In this document: in pieces, positions 36,686 through 48,427 of the stretch | Layout of the letters: each line of letters begins with the position of its first letter | How positions within the stretch are numbered: the stretch's first letter is position 1 | DNA from: Leucocoprinus leucothites | Taxonomy: Eukaryota; Basidiomycota; Agaricomycetes; Agaricales; Agaricaceae | NCBI GenBank assembly: GCA_013368445.1 | Contig: JAACJO010000016.1 | Span: 558,001-622,000 of the forward strand | DNA length: 64,000 bases | Direction: 5' to 3' | Position numbers and translations under genes: made by a program | The notes under the pieces: generated by a model | What the model was told of the DNA's origin: nothing | What the model saw: the letters and a program-made list of their open reading frames with translations, nothing else | Database searches by the model: none

Positions 36686-38074
36686 GATGTCGCGAAGAAA
36701 ATAGTATTCTGACTCGTTGGAGGGGCGCATGAGCTCGTGAGAGTCGGGGCATGTGGGGCGGGAGTATCCGATTGACGTGGGAGGGAGGGCGCGAGATCCG
36801 GGTTATGGTGACTCGGGTGGCGGGATGAGGCGGGCTGCGCGCCGCACGTCTTGTCCTTCTGGAGCGGTATTTAAGCCCCTGGCCTGTTTCTTCTTCCATC
36901 GTTCGCCAGGAAGTCGTCATCACCACAGCTGTCCCTCCGCAGAGTGCTGTATGCGTTCATCTCCCATTCCTGAACCGCCGACGGTCAAAAGCCGTCACAG
37001 AATCACCATTTCCGGCGCGGTGATGCAGAGTTGCAGAGTCATACACAGCTCTTGCCTCGAGAGCACGCTGCGTGGAAGAGGAGCTCAAGGAGTAGGCATT
37101 TAGGGGGTGCCAATTGGATGCTGTATTCGTGCCGTCCAGTAAAGCTTGAACATCGTTAAGATCCTAGAAGGACAGTTCACTGGGTGGTTATGTGGACGTC
37201 CAGATACCTCGAGTATGCGGTGGCGGGCTTTAGTCGAAGGGCTATAGATGGGGTGAGGAATCGTGAAGCAGGGTTCCTTGAAGATTTTCTCGGAGGGGAG
37301 AGGTCGGTTGGAGGGCGCTAGAGTGAACACGGACTCGCCAACGTTCGATGTTCCGCGAAGCAAGCGATATACCGCGGTGGAAAGCACAATAGTTGTGCTC
37401 GGTGAAGACCAGATGCATCGGGTTGTAGGATATTATTGGCTTTGGGGGCTGTGAGATGCCCCGCCGAGAAGGATTCCTTTTATCATGGCCATGCCGTCTT
37501 CTCCGTCATTTGTCAACTGGGACAAAAATTCCCCACGGATAACCGCTTTCGCGCTGTCTGGTCCTTATCGTAACCTTTCAAAGCCGTTAAAATGCCGGTT
37601 GTACTGTTCACTCCTGGCAGTATGGAGACCTTCCCTGGTCTCCAGTGAAGCTGGCTTGGTGGAACCTCTAACGTTCCTTCACAAACCCTCGAGTTCGATG
37701 CTACAGACATCACATCGTCTAGTACTACCTCGCCTCCTCGGCCTCCTCAGAAAGGTGGATCAAGCCCGAGCTTATTAGCTTCACGGGTCGGCGGAGGAGC
37801 GAGGATGATCTGAGTTTTTAAGGAAACCGTGACTCAATAGCGTAGGAAATTCACCGACAAAGCGCGCAGTCATACAGTCAAAAGAGGAAACCATCGTGCC
37901 CCACACAACCAGGGTTTTAATTGGCTTCCTTCAGAGCCGATCTTCCAACCGTTTTTTCCTTCCAATTCTGCACCCTCCTCCCCACTACCCACACTCCTTC
38001 TCCTTTTTTTCTGTCTCGCGCCTCCTCTGCCATTCCAGCCCTTTTCTCTTGCTTCAGAATTTCGATCATTCGCC

Positions 38075-38752
38075 ATGTCCTCGCAACATAACGGGTCTTT
38101 CGCAGACCATGAGTTCCCTGAGCCTGAACCCGATTTTCCACATGCATGGACCTTCTCCGCTCAACGATACGTGCCTCGCCCTCGGCCTGTCGCTCGTATC
38201 ATCCTGCCTTCACATCAACGAGCGAACGAGTCCGCTCAATTCGAACCTCCCTCGCCAGTAGTCACGTTTTCGAGCACTGAGACCCTGGTAGGCACCGCTC
38301 TCTTTTTTCCTCTGATACGCGGCTAACATCGGTGGCTCTCCAGCAGCCGTTGTTGAGACCTTCTCGCGAAGGCGATGACACCAATTTGACTGGGTTCAAC
38401 CAGGGTAATTGGTTCCAAAAGGTAAGCAGGCTCGGTGTTCACGCGTCCACCTGACTAATGTTGGTTCTCTGCTAGCTGTACGTTCTTTTCAGCCGTCTCA
38501 ACAAGAACATCGTCGCGGTTAGGGTCAAGATTTTGTCTTGCCTTGCCTTGGCATGTTCGCCCATCCGCAAAGGCTTTCGTCTGTTGTGGAAGTCTGTACA
38601 GGTAACTAATGGACAATTCTGTAGATTTGGCGTGCGGCTAACCCTTCTGAGAGTAGAACGTCTTAGAGCCGGTGAAGAGGTCTCTTGAATATGCTGTACG
38701 ACCTGGCTCTCAAGGCTTCACAGCTCGTGTTCGAGTTCAGTCACTTGAGTGA
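38075..38752 (+). CDS. Repeat-borne conserved small protein, copy C (longest form)
   Basis: Exons: 38075-38287, 38344-38421, 38476-38601, 38657-38752, all phase 0, giving 170 aa. Exons 1 and 3 have the same length as in copy B (71 and 42 codons); exon 2 is two codons longer. Exon 1 holds the invariant FPHAWTFSAQRY / VPRPRPVARIILP core. Exon 3 holds SPIRKGFRLLWKS, matching LPIRKSFWLLKKS in copy D. Exon 4 encodes 31 residues (NVLEPVKRSLEY...) where copies B and D have only five, so copy C may show the full-length form. Function unknown. Confidence 0.72.
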
Positions 38753-39196
38753 AGCCGTGAATCCTCGAATACATTTCCCCTATTATCTCCAGTATTTCGA
38801 CTTGCCTCGCCATTCCTAGCATACATCAACGCCTTGCTTATTTTCCTCGTGTTTTTTTTCGGATGTACATATATTTGCTATTCTGAGTTTTTTTTGTGGT
38901 TGTCAACTCGACTATGATAGATCCTATTTCCCAGTTCGCGTCTTCGATAAATATTCTGTGGTCTCTGTGGGCAGTGGTGTTCTACACCCCTCAATTGAAT
39001 ATCCTCTCTTTGATTCTTGTGGGTCCGCCTGCTGCGGTGCTGTAATGGGTGTTAGGAGGTGTTAGGTATCTGATCGGACTACCTAGTATCAATTCAAAAA
39101 GGTGTGAGGGCATCATGATGATCAATTCGTTTGGGTTTGCTGTTGACTTTCGTACTTCAGGCTCGCGACTTGCCGGGCTATGCGGGTAAAATTTTA

Positions 39197-39720
39197 CTAC
39201 TTTGTCATCTGATAGAAGCTTATGTGGTTTGATGCTTTTTTTAGAGGGAGAAATCGTTGATCTGGGGTCAAGTAGAAGTGGTTGGAAAATCTTATTATAT
39301 TGCGGTAAGACGAAGTGTCTGATAAAGTTTGAATATGTATTAGATGACTATGTCCTATTACGAGGAGTGCGATCTCCTGGAGCGCTGGGCAGGTTGCATC
39401 AGGCCCGCTCGCTGAGCGGTCATATGCACCAGTAGTAGAACCATGAGTTCGGAGGCGGAAAACCTGGAAATGCTTGAGGTTAAAAAAGCTATCCGGGCGC
39501 CCAGTCGCTGGAGGCCAAGATCTGACCTTAAGCTCAGCTACCACTGATTTTCGAATCTTGTCCGGCGGATCCGGCCACTCAGTGCCCCAAATCATCCAAA
39601 TAGACAGAAAATTGCTTCAGGTCGTGCGTTTCGAGCTAAACCTGCCAGTTTCTCTCAATCAAGTTGGGTATGAGAGAGAAGCGGCTGTGGCGACAAGGTG
39701 GAAGTGGCGGATTCTCAGGT
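39197..39720 (-). pseudogene. Possible decayed F-box/LRR-type fragment
   Basis: A 132-codon frame (39,595-39,197, -) contains LKHFQVFRLRTHG and CPALQEIALLVI, reminiscent of the Leu-rich tails of basidiomycete F-box proteins. Just upstream another frame reads IRHFHLVATAASLSYPT. No F-box, start or consistent frame was found, so at most this is a relic. It lies between repeat copies C and D. Confidence 0.22.
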
Positions 39721-41854
39721 AGATCTAGGAGATAAGAATTAAAGTTAGAGTAAGTATGAGGTGTGCAGATCGGGTTCCTGCTGGCATGAGGCCGCTATAG
39801 ATACATACAATAGGAGTTGAGAGGGGTGAAATGTACTGAGGAGAACGATTGGAGTATCGTAGCAAATCAAGAGTCGAGACCGAGCTGTGCGTCGAGTTTG
39901 CGTTGAGTTCTGGATGTCCTGGGCGCTCGTCGAGATCTGAAGACGAAGCTTTTTTGGCCCGGGTGAAAACCAGATTTGGAGGACGAGAGGGTCACTGGCA
40001 TCAGCTCCAGACTTCCGAGCAATCGGATGGATTATTTGAGGTTATTGGCTCCATGATACGAGGACGGAGAATACCTGCAAATACTAGGTACTATGATTCT
40101 GCAGTGGGGGAACTCAACTTCAATCGATTTTGCGATTTGTTCTCTCCTCTTGCCTCAGTGAGCGAAAAAAAGGATACCGAGGGGTTTCTGGGCTCTTCCG
40201 AAAGAAATTCAGATGTAGCCTTCGTAGCCTCGAATACCGAGCGATGAAGGAGCGATGATCTGATGGGGGTCGTTATAGCATTGAATTTTTGGCTCTTGTT
40301 GTGGCCAAGCGGAATGCGCGCGAGTCACTACTTGAGCCGTAGCCGACCTTATCGAGGTTGGTGATCCTCAACCGGAAGCTGATTCCGAAAGACGAGCATA
40401 CCGAGCTAGGCAGAGAGTCCGTATATGAGAGATTGAGGTTTGAAAACTGGATCAGGGGAGAGTTTTTCGCCGAGAGTTCTGGTTGTGCGACACGGCTCCT
40501 GATTCTGCCGAGTATTTATGGAAGTGCCGTATGTGGGTAGTTGCTTGAGGGGAAACAGTCGTTCGCTCACTGAAGGGTTTTCTCGCATTTGAAGCCGAGT
40601 TTTTTGCAGGCGGATGAACAACATATATTTTTCGGCAGTTGATTGGAAGAAGTAACGAGGAGAATTTCGAGAAACGAGAAGGGCAGGGTAAAACAGTTTC
40701 AAATCAGGAGAAATTTTGAAATTCAATTTGAGGTGGGGGCGACTGTTTCGGGTCATCCCGAATCTTCCTCTACCCAACCACTACCACAGAAGCAACGACC
40801 GGCCTCCTTCCACACTTTTCATTCCACGATGCGCTCTCTACATGCCGAGATAATGTCCAAGATTGTAGGACGTTGTTACCGCCATGACTCCAGGGAGAAT
40901 CGCCAGTAGAAACACTGAGATGGCCAAAGCCACACCACCAAATTGAAAAACGGCCTCAAGCTCGCCTGATATGAACCACGCCTGTTCGAGAGGTACAAGG
41001 ACATGAGCTCAATCTGCTCGGAACGCGTTGGGTTTGGAATGGCAGGATTTTTGCGAGGAGGAGCGGATGAAAAATCATCACAGATAAATCAAACACCGCA
41101 GTACGCAAACCAGTTTCGCCTACAGTTGCTTGGTCTTACGTTTGAGTAACTTGTCGTGTTACTTTCAGCTCTTGTTCTTCGCTAGTATTTGCGCTGCCCA
41201 TGTTCAGACAAAAATTCCCTTCATTCACGCCGCTATGGCTGACTGCCAGGATTTTGTCACGAATACGGAACTCGAACCCCATCCAAAGCGCGCTTTATAC
41301 GAAGGATATTCATTCTCCATCTTCTCGTATCCGCAAACTGCACAAGCACATACAGTTGCGGCTACCCGACCGCTGAAGCAGCTCATAGGCGCCGGTTGTC
41401 GTTCAACACCCAAATTCAAACAGTCACTAGCCACAGATTTCAGGGGTTCGCCTTGCAGATTTCTTCATTGTCTCTATTCTAGAGCATGTCTTGAATCTGG
41501 TCTTGACTTGACTCGGCAAGAAATCAATCACACTTGTCCCAGTCACAAAAGGTTGCTGATCTTTCGTTGGCCTCCCACCGGTTGATAGTTTGGCTTCAGG
41601 CACACTCTTGAAGCAACCAGTATACAGGCTTGAGCTTTTCTGGGCTCCTTCAGTGCTTCTCGCTGTTGTGGGCCGACTATTGCCTTGACGCCTATTTTGA
41701 TGCCTTGACGCTTGACTTGGCATTGATCTGCACCTCTTGCGGTCTGGTGCTCTTTGGATGTTGTCTTGTTCTTGAAGCAGACAGTCCACGCCGTCACGCC
41801 ACTACCTCAAGCACGAAAATCAGTCTCATTCGTGGTGGTTTGAGGATGAGAGTA

Positions 41855-41925
41855 ATTGTGACTCACATCAGTTGGCGCCACCTTATATCCGAGGTGACAT
41901 CGCCAGTCACAAGATCCGCTGATGG
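41855..41925 (+). promoter_or_regulatory. Conserved box of the repeat, copy D
   Basis: GTGACTCACATCAG, GGCGCCACC and TTATATCCGAGGTGACATCG in order, about 1.3 kb upstream of the ATG at 43,183. Nearly identical to copy A. Confidence 0.4.
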
Positions 41926-43182
41926 TGCGACACAAATGGTATTGTGACTTGGTGAGAGGGCGGGCAAGCTTGTGAAATTGGAGCGCACGCGGCGGGTGTC
42001 CGGCCGACGTGGGAAGAGGGCGGGTTCGAGCATGATGACTCGGGTGGCAGGACGAAGGGGAGAGCTAGAGTATGTTTTATGGCTTTTGAAGTGCATTCGT
42101 GCCTTCGAAGCCACTCCTGCTTTGCCCACTTGCCGAGACCTCTACCTATGGTTTACCGTCGTTGAGTACGGCGATACTCAACATCCCACTTGCAGACCGT
42201 TGGCTTTCTAAAAGTCACCACAGAAGACCATATAGACGCAATATATGAAGCCATGTGCAGCTTTGCCTCAAGAATAGCTCACTCAGAGGAACATATTGAG
42301 GAGGAGGGTTGAAATGTCGCTCGTAAAAATGCAGCGATGCGTGAAGGCTTGGGCCCCGAAGTTGGTCGTACTTGGAAAGGATGGAACAGTCAGGAGTCGA
42401 GTGAAGCTGGAGAGTTTTCCGAGTATCGAGATGTTGGCGGTGAGAGCTCAGTGATGCAGATGGGATCCGTTGGTGCCCAATTCTCCAGACAAGAAATTCT
42501 CGCCGTGAAGGAGGCAATAATGGACACCTTTGATGGAGTGAAGAACACCGCAGGTCGTTGGATATAGTGCGTTCGGGGCTGCGCGTCGAGACGAAAGCAC
42601 CAAATGTCAATCATGGTTCTCGTACTGCTGTTCGCCATCATTTGTCACCCAACAAACCTCCATTCCTAAAATTGGCCCCACACCTCTCACTCCCTTGCTA
42701 CCACCTTAAAAAAGCTGTTCAAACCTCGAGTGTTTTCAGGTTTCCGAAGTATGGCGAGGTCTTATCTGGCCTTTATCGACCTCTGAATTGAAGGCAGAAT
42801 GGAACCTGTTTCCTCACCACGCACTTCCGGCAAGACCATCAACATCTCAACGATATTTTCCGTCATACCAGCCATGTTTATATGAAGATGTGGACAGAGA
42901 CCGATCGCGCTACTGCCATCCTCGGCGGAGGAACGGGGTCGATCCCAGTAACAGCGTGACTTAGGAGCGTAGGAAACCGACGGAGCGCGCATCTTCATAG
43001 TCAAAAGTGGATACCATCGTGCCTCAACACCCCACCGGCTTTTAATTGGCTTGCTTCTAAGCCGCTCTTCCAACCGTTTTCCTCTAACCTCGTCCTCATC
43101 ACCCACATTCCTTCTCTCATTTTTTTCTTCTCTGCAAATCCATCTCTTTTCTTCTACCTTTGAATCAGTGCAACTTCACGCT

Positions 43183-43768
43183 ATGTGCTCGCAACTCTGT
43201 GAACGTGTTACCCAAATTTCTGCCGAAGAGCCCGACTTTCCGCATGCGTGGACGTTCTCTGCTCAGCGATACGTGCCGCGTCCTCGTCCCGTAGCTCGCA
43301 TCATCCTACCATCTCATCATCGTGCCAATGATTCTGTTCGACCTGCAGCTTTATCACCTGTAGTTGCATTTTCACGGAGTGATAGCTTGGTAAGCATCAA
43401 TTTCATTTTTGTCTAATGAGTACTCGAGATTGATGATTTTGCAGCAACCCTTGTTGCGACTCACTCACGAAGGTGATAGTCAGGCTAGATATGGTCAAGA
43501 TACTTGGCTCCGAAAAGTGAGAGGATTCTATATACTACGTGTATCCAGCTCATGTTTGCTGGCATCTCAGCTACACTATCTCTATAAGCGCCTTGGCAAG
43601 TTCATCAATGCGAGTAGAAAAATGACTGCGGATGGTCTCGTACAGGCATGCTTGCCTATCCGCAAAAGTTTTTGGCTGTTGAAGAAGTCCTCCCAAGTAG
43701 GTATCCAGCCTTTGCGATGGTTTTACGTGATCTGACCTTTCTGCCAGCAGGGTTCCTGGAGTGACTGA
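43183..43768 (+). CDS. Repeat-borne conserved small protein, copy D
   Basis: Exons: 43183-43389, 43445-43516, 43571-43696, 43751-43768, all phase 0 with GT-AG introns, giving 140 aa. The start MCSQLCERV lies directly after a CT-rich leader shared with copies A and B. Core FPHAWTFSAQRY / VPRPRPVARIILP in exon 1; QPLLRLTHEGD opens exon 2; YLYKRLGKFINASRK and LPIRKSFWLL in exon 3; exon 4 is GSWSD then stop. Against copy C, the 28-codon core shows around 15 third-position changes and no amino-acid change. Product unrecognised; no membrane or secretion signal. Confidence 0.72.
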
Positions 43769-44015
43769 AGAAAAGTTATTTGAAACGTTACAGTGATCGT
43801 CGTTTACGCTCAAAAGTTGTTTCAGTTCGCTTTCGGGCCTGACTATTCACGTCGTCAGGTTCATTTTTATGGAATTCTCTCACATATGCCCTCTCTTTAT
43901 CTGCATCACTGCTTACCCCGCCAGTCCTAGCATACATTAACAACTAAGTAACTATCTTGGCATCTTGCCCATGTATATATATATTGATTCGGCTACTGCC
44001 TTGGTTTTGAAACAC

Positions 44016-46094
44016 TTATTTACTCAGTCCGCAATTTGGAAAACGTGGACTCCGACAACATTCCTGGATATGCACCGACCTCTTATCTTCAACGCTTATA
44101 TATTACTGCTTTCTGCGAGGCGAATCAGGAGATGGTATGTACACCATTTAAACACAGAGATTGTCATTGGACTTGGACGAGGGGTAGATACAGAAAAACT
44201 TGGATGACACCGAGGACGCAAGCACTTTGCCTGAGCCCACAAGCCAGTCTTGTGTGGCCTTGACCTCAATACTTGAGGTCGGTTATGCTGCATCTAGAAG
44301 AACTGAGGAGCCGCGACTTTATGCAATTGGTCTGATGACAAATCCTTGCATTCGGTGGACTTCAAGGTTGCTCTGCTAAGTCAATAGGTATAAAAAGAGC
44401 CGGAAAATATTATATTCAAATACATATTGTGATGGTTTACATTAACGGGCAAAAAAAAAGAAGATATATAGTTATGGTTTGAACGTGCATTGGTCAACTG
44501 TGCCTTCGCAAGGAAGGCACAGTCTAAGCCTGGAGCCCACGCCAAGGGTGCACGAGGTACCAAAAGACCTTCTCCAGGTCCCGCCCGCCAAGCGTTTCCA
44601 AGTGCACGGTGGGGTCTCTATCATCGAGACGATGAGAGAATGACTACAGCACGTAAGAGGCGGAAGAGACGAGCGGGGCTCGAGCCAAATTGTCATTTTC
44701 ATCAAGTCACCAGTTTGCTCTCAACCGAGTGACCATGTGGCGGGAGGGCGACTGCAGCGACGATAATGGAAGCGGCGAGCACTATCTACAAAGGATAAAG
44801 ATAGGGTGCAGGTACAGGTCCGGCCATCAGGATCCCTCTGCAAATTCATGCGAGAACGACTGAAATGGCTGGAGTGCACTGCACTGTGGTTCATCTGCCG
44901 CCAGGTTTCCTCGCCGAGTTCACGTGAGAGCGACTGAAGCGACTACAGCATGCACACAAGAGTCATGTCACCAAAATTCCTCGCTGAATTCACGCGAGAA
45001 CAACTGAAACGACAATGGCAAATAAAAAATAAAAAAATAGATTGTCTATTCAATCCACAGTCAGTGACCACCAGCGGAGCTGATACTACAAGGTTACTGC
45101 TAGCAAAAAGCCATGGATAGATAACGTTCCCGGCGCTGGCTTTGTAAACCCTCTAGTCCAGGACCATCTAGGCTCCTTCAGAGAAACATTTGCAGATTTG
45201 GGAAGGGAGTTCTCCCTTAAGCTTCCGGTAGGTACCTTCGGTCAGCCACCGTCAGTCTGGCTCGGAGAGTCTGAAAAACGAACACGCAGGCAAACTGTAC
45301 GACGGAGGTGCAGGACCTCTTCGCTCAGATGAACTATGTTTATGAAATAGCTATTTCTGCTTATGATCATTAGCCTGGTAGTTGCGGCTAGGGCCGCGTG
45401 TTCTTCCGCCAATAGTTATCTACTAGCGTTCGCTCAATGTTCATGTTCAGTGTTCTGTTTAAATTGATCGCGAGATGTGGAGATTGATAGTCGCCCCAGG
45501 TGCAAGTAGCCCAGAATCCCAGATAACCCTAGAGACACGGCCCCTCCAATGCTGAGGCAGAAAGGGAGGCAAAGCAAAATCTTCATAGAGCAAACGGCAA
45601 GCACCGAAAGGGGGAAGGTAAAATGTCCGAAAGGTTTTGGATGACTAATCTCTTTTCACTACAGAGCCGTCCAAAATTATATCACCATATGCGCACTGTT
45701 TTGCGCTCGTATACGGTCACCAGAATCTCGGAGCATAGTATGAGGAGAGCGAGAAAGCAGATGGAATTAAGAGATCAGCTGATGGCGCGGCAGCGCAGCT
45801 TTGATAGATGAAGATGATGTTGACAAACAAGCCAATCATTTTGCGCTCAAAGTTGGCTTAACACTGCTTCGAGTAGCTCATGCTATCACATCACACCTTT
45901 GTGACTCTAACTACACGATGACTGTTGGCCGCTTGTAATAAGTGGACCTAGAGCACTGCAAGCCTAGCGCTCGTCATCCATATATAGTTGATTGAGTACT
46001 GCATACCAAATCTGGGAGCGAGACTAGTCATACAACTAGGGAATGCGCCGGCAATAACGAAGCAAGCCCTCCGAATATAATACATACATAGTGT
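44016..46094. other. Gene-poor stretch with a degenerate tandem repeat
   Basis: No supportable gene. At about 44,838, 44,910 and 44,975 three imperfect copies of a unit of roughly 70 bp share TTCACG.GAGA and ACTGAA.CGAC. A perfect 7-bp hairpin (TGCCTTC / GAAGGCA) lies at 44,501-44,519. The 62-codon ORF at 45,623-45,811 (+) has no recognisable motif. Confidence 0.4.
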
Positions 46095-48427
46095 TCAATG
46101 AAATCCAGCCTCAGCAAGCAAATCCTCCATATCCTTTCGAGGCGCCTGACTCGCACCATCCTCCCCATCAGTCTCCATACCCACCTCGGCTTTATCTAGC
46201 GAAACCACCTTGAACCCCCTAATCCAATCCCAATGCTTCAACCCAGGTCCAATTACCAACCCAATATCAGTTCTCGCCTGCACTTTCTCATCAAAGTAAG
46301 GAACGAGGTAAACTCGTTTCGGGGGTTCAAAACCAAGAATATATGATCGTCGTGGAGGATACGTCCTCTTCTTCCCTTCGTTTCGAGAGGTTGAATTAGC
46401 ACCACTGGAGGTTGATGCAGATGGCTGATTGTTGTCGGAATGGTAAGAGGGATCATTGGATATTGACCACCGAGGTGTTCGTAATTTGATCAGCGGGCCA
46501 GGATTGAGGAGCTGATATTCCGACATGGTAGTCTCCTAGTAATATGTGGGTCACAAAACACACTCTCGCGAGAGGGGTTCAGATACGTACTTGAAGATGT
46601 AACAACCATTCCATGAAATACCGATCAACATTTGAATTATCCGGTAGGAAGGTGAAATCAAACTCAAACAAGTCGGGCAGAATCCCTAAAGCAGCCTCCG
46701 TGTCTTTGCCCGTACGCCAACAATCAATATACCACCTCTCCCTTGCAAATTCCGATATTGTGTCACCAAACCCAAGTCTCTTCAGACAACACCTTGCGAG
46801 GTCCATATGAACCGACTCAAGATTCAAGCTCCAGTCAAGTGAACGCGCGGGCGTACGGAGGAATTGGTCGAAAGAGGGATGACGAAAGGTCAGCTTTCCG
46901 TCCCCGTAAGGAAGATAAGCACATTGGGATGAGAACGCTGAGTCCCGGGAAAGACGTTTGTAAGGCGCAGTCACAACAGAATGGAGATCGTATAATGCCT
47001 GGTGGACTTCCTCAGCAGGAATACCGAGTAAGTCCGAAACCAAGGAGAGAGTTGGTAATTTTTGTTTATGGGTAGATGGCTGTAAACAGGATATTGTGCC
47101 CAGGACTCGTCTTGTGGTCGATACGGAGGTTGCTGGGACCGTAGCAAGAATGTTTCTGTATAGCATATCGAGTTTAGCGAAAGGGTGATCTACTCCAGGG
47201 TCTTTGTTCCCGATAAAACTGTCAATCAGAACGATACGCGCACGAGGATCATCGTCCGGTTTGCCAATATACTGGAGAATGGAAGCGGCAGCGGCATACA
47301 AGCCAGCTGCTTGCCACTTAATAGCAGTTTTATCGTTGGGAGACGGCCATTCCTCCTGGGTACCGAGGAGTGAAGAGCTGGTGACCATTTCGATAGAGGT
47401 GCTATCGTCAACTGGAACGAAGCCAATATCATGCATTGCGCGGATTTTTGCAAGCCCACAGTCAAGAAACGCGTCCATCTCCGCGTCGCTCGCCAATCCA
47501 ACAACGATCTCGTCTGCCTTGGGTGACAGTGTCGAAGATTTGCCCATAAGGACTTCGCGCAGCCTCATCTCCGTCCGGGAGCTAAACACCCAGTACCATC
47601 GCACGCCTCCGATTTTCTGCGTGAATATATCCCTGACAATTTCAATAATCTCCCTCTGCATCTTTTTGTCATCACACTCATCTATCCCGTCAACGATGAT
47701 GATCAAATCAACATCCACTTCTCCCTCCTCTGCGGTAACCCATTCCTGGACCGGATTGAAGATAAGAATTTCTGCTTGCTTTTCGAGAGAGAAAGTATTG
47801 TGCCAGAATGCATCCTTGTTGGCATCAAATGCTGATTGAACGAATGCAGCAAGAGGTGGTACACGACCAGCAAGACCGAGTGCAATTGTAGTAAAGACCT
47901 TGCTAACATCGGCGAGCTGGTGTTCTTTGGATAAAAAGACGGCGGTGCCACCGTATTGAACTCCAATAGAGCCAAACTCATCGGATTCGTAGGATGGAGG
48001 TTCTGCAGGGATATCGTCTGATGCCGAGACCGATGTGGTAGGAGGAAGTAAAGCATCCGCCAGTGTCTGCATGAGCGTCGTTTTTCCGGTTCCTGCGGCA
48101 CCATGTAACCATAGAAGATTAAACCTCCTCTGCGAATCCTGCCTTCCGTCACGGTGGTTTCGCGGAGAGTATGTCGCAAGCCATCGCGAAAGATCATATT
48201 TAGCTTGGACGTGAGTCCCGAGAAAGCATCTTGCAGCATGGGCCGAGCGGAAGGGAGAGTTATGCAGAGCATCCACGAGTGCAGATGATGTGAATTCCTG
48301 CGATAATAAGACTGGAACTTGGAATTAATGATAACAGTTAAGGTATGAAAAGTACATATAGATCCTCACCAGAATCGGCTCCCTCAGCCTCCTCGTATGA
48401 AACCACACTCCACGCCTCGGAACTCAT
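46095..48427 (-). CDS. NACHT-domain NTPase (NLR-like), without visible repeat domain
   Basis: Exons on the minus strand: 48427-48370, 48311-46591, 46535-46095, joining to 739 aa. A short N-terminus leads to Walker A HGAAGTGKTT (residues 89-98). Walker B is LIIIVDGIDECDD, followed by WVFSSRTE, the usual NACHT sensor context. Helical regions follow, as in fungal nephrocystin-3-like STAND proteins. The last 146 residues (exon 3) form a Ser-rich, basic-then-acidic tail with YILGFEPPKRVYLVPYFDEK. No WD, ankyrin or TPR repeats and no known N-terminal effector domain are visible. Such proteins are thought to act in nonself recognition or cell death in fungi; the role here is inferred. Donor/acceptor choice at intron 1 has an alternative. 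Confidence 0.87.

Larger units (their letters stand above)
35380..38890 (+). repeat. Dispersed repeat, copy C (most diverged)
   Basis: Same orientation as copy D, inverted relative to A and B. Similarity to D is patchy: about 35,390-35,470 matches 40,690-40,790 (ATTCAATTT.GGGTGGAGG-type run); 36,320-36,720 matches 41,600-41,950; then the gene region. The 3' flank shares CCTAGCATACAT with copies B and D near 38,815. The left edge is uncertain. Confidence 0.65.
39990..44015 (+). repeat. Dispersed repeat, copy D
   Basis: Reverse-complement match of copy A over about 3.2 kb (39,990-43,190 against 1-3,200), and of copy B from the gene side out to 44,015. Conserved features include the box at 41,855-41,925 and the run GGGTCATCCCGAATC near 40,755. 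A short frame near 40,410-40,610 (-) is also recognisable in copy A (2,620-2,800) with scattered changes, but looks non-coding. About 4.0 kb in all. Confidence 0.82.

Noticed and set aside
40406..40777. ORF in copy D similar to 2,620-2,802 in copy A (SVSERPFPLKQLPTYGTS-type)
   Set aside because: Similarity is explained by repeat homology; changes are spread over all codon positions and there is no support for a gene.
41130..41585. 151-codon plus-strand ORF in repeat copy D
   Set aside because: The frame is broken in the matching regions of copies A and B, so it is not conserved as protein.
1..44015. Repeat copies A-D as an LTR retrotransposon, Helitron or TIR transposon
   Set aside because: No reverse transcriptase, integrase, Rep/helicase or transposase was seen. 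No clear terminal repeats or target duplications could be fixed by eye. They are called only as a dispersed repeat.
47703..48272. 189-codon ORF on the minus strand and 211-codon ORF at 47,204-47,839 on the plus strand
   Set aside because: Both are shadows of the NACHT coding exon in other frames.
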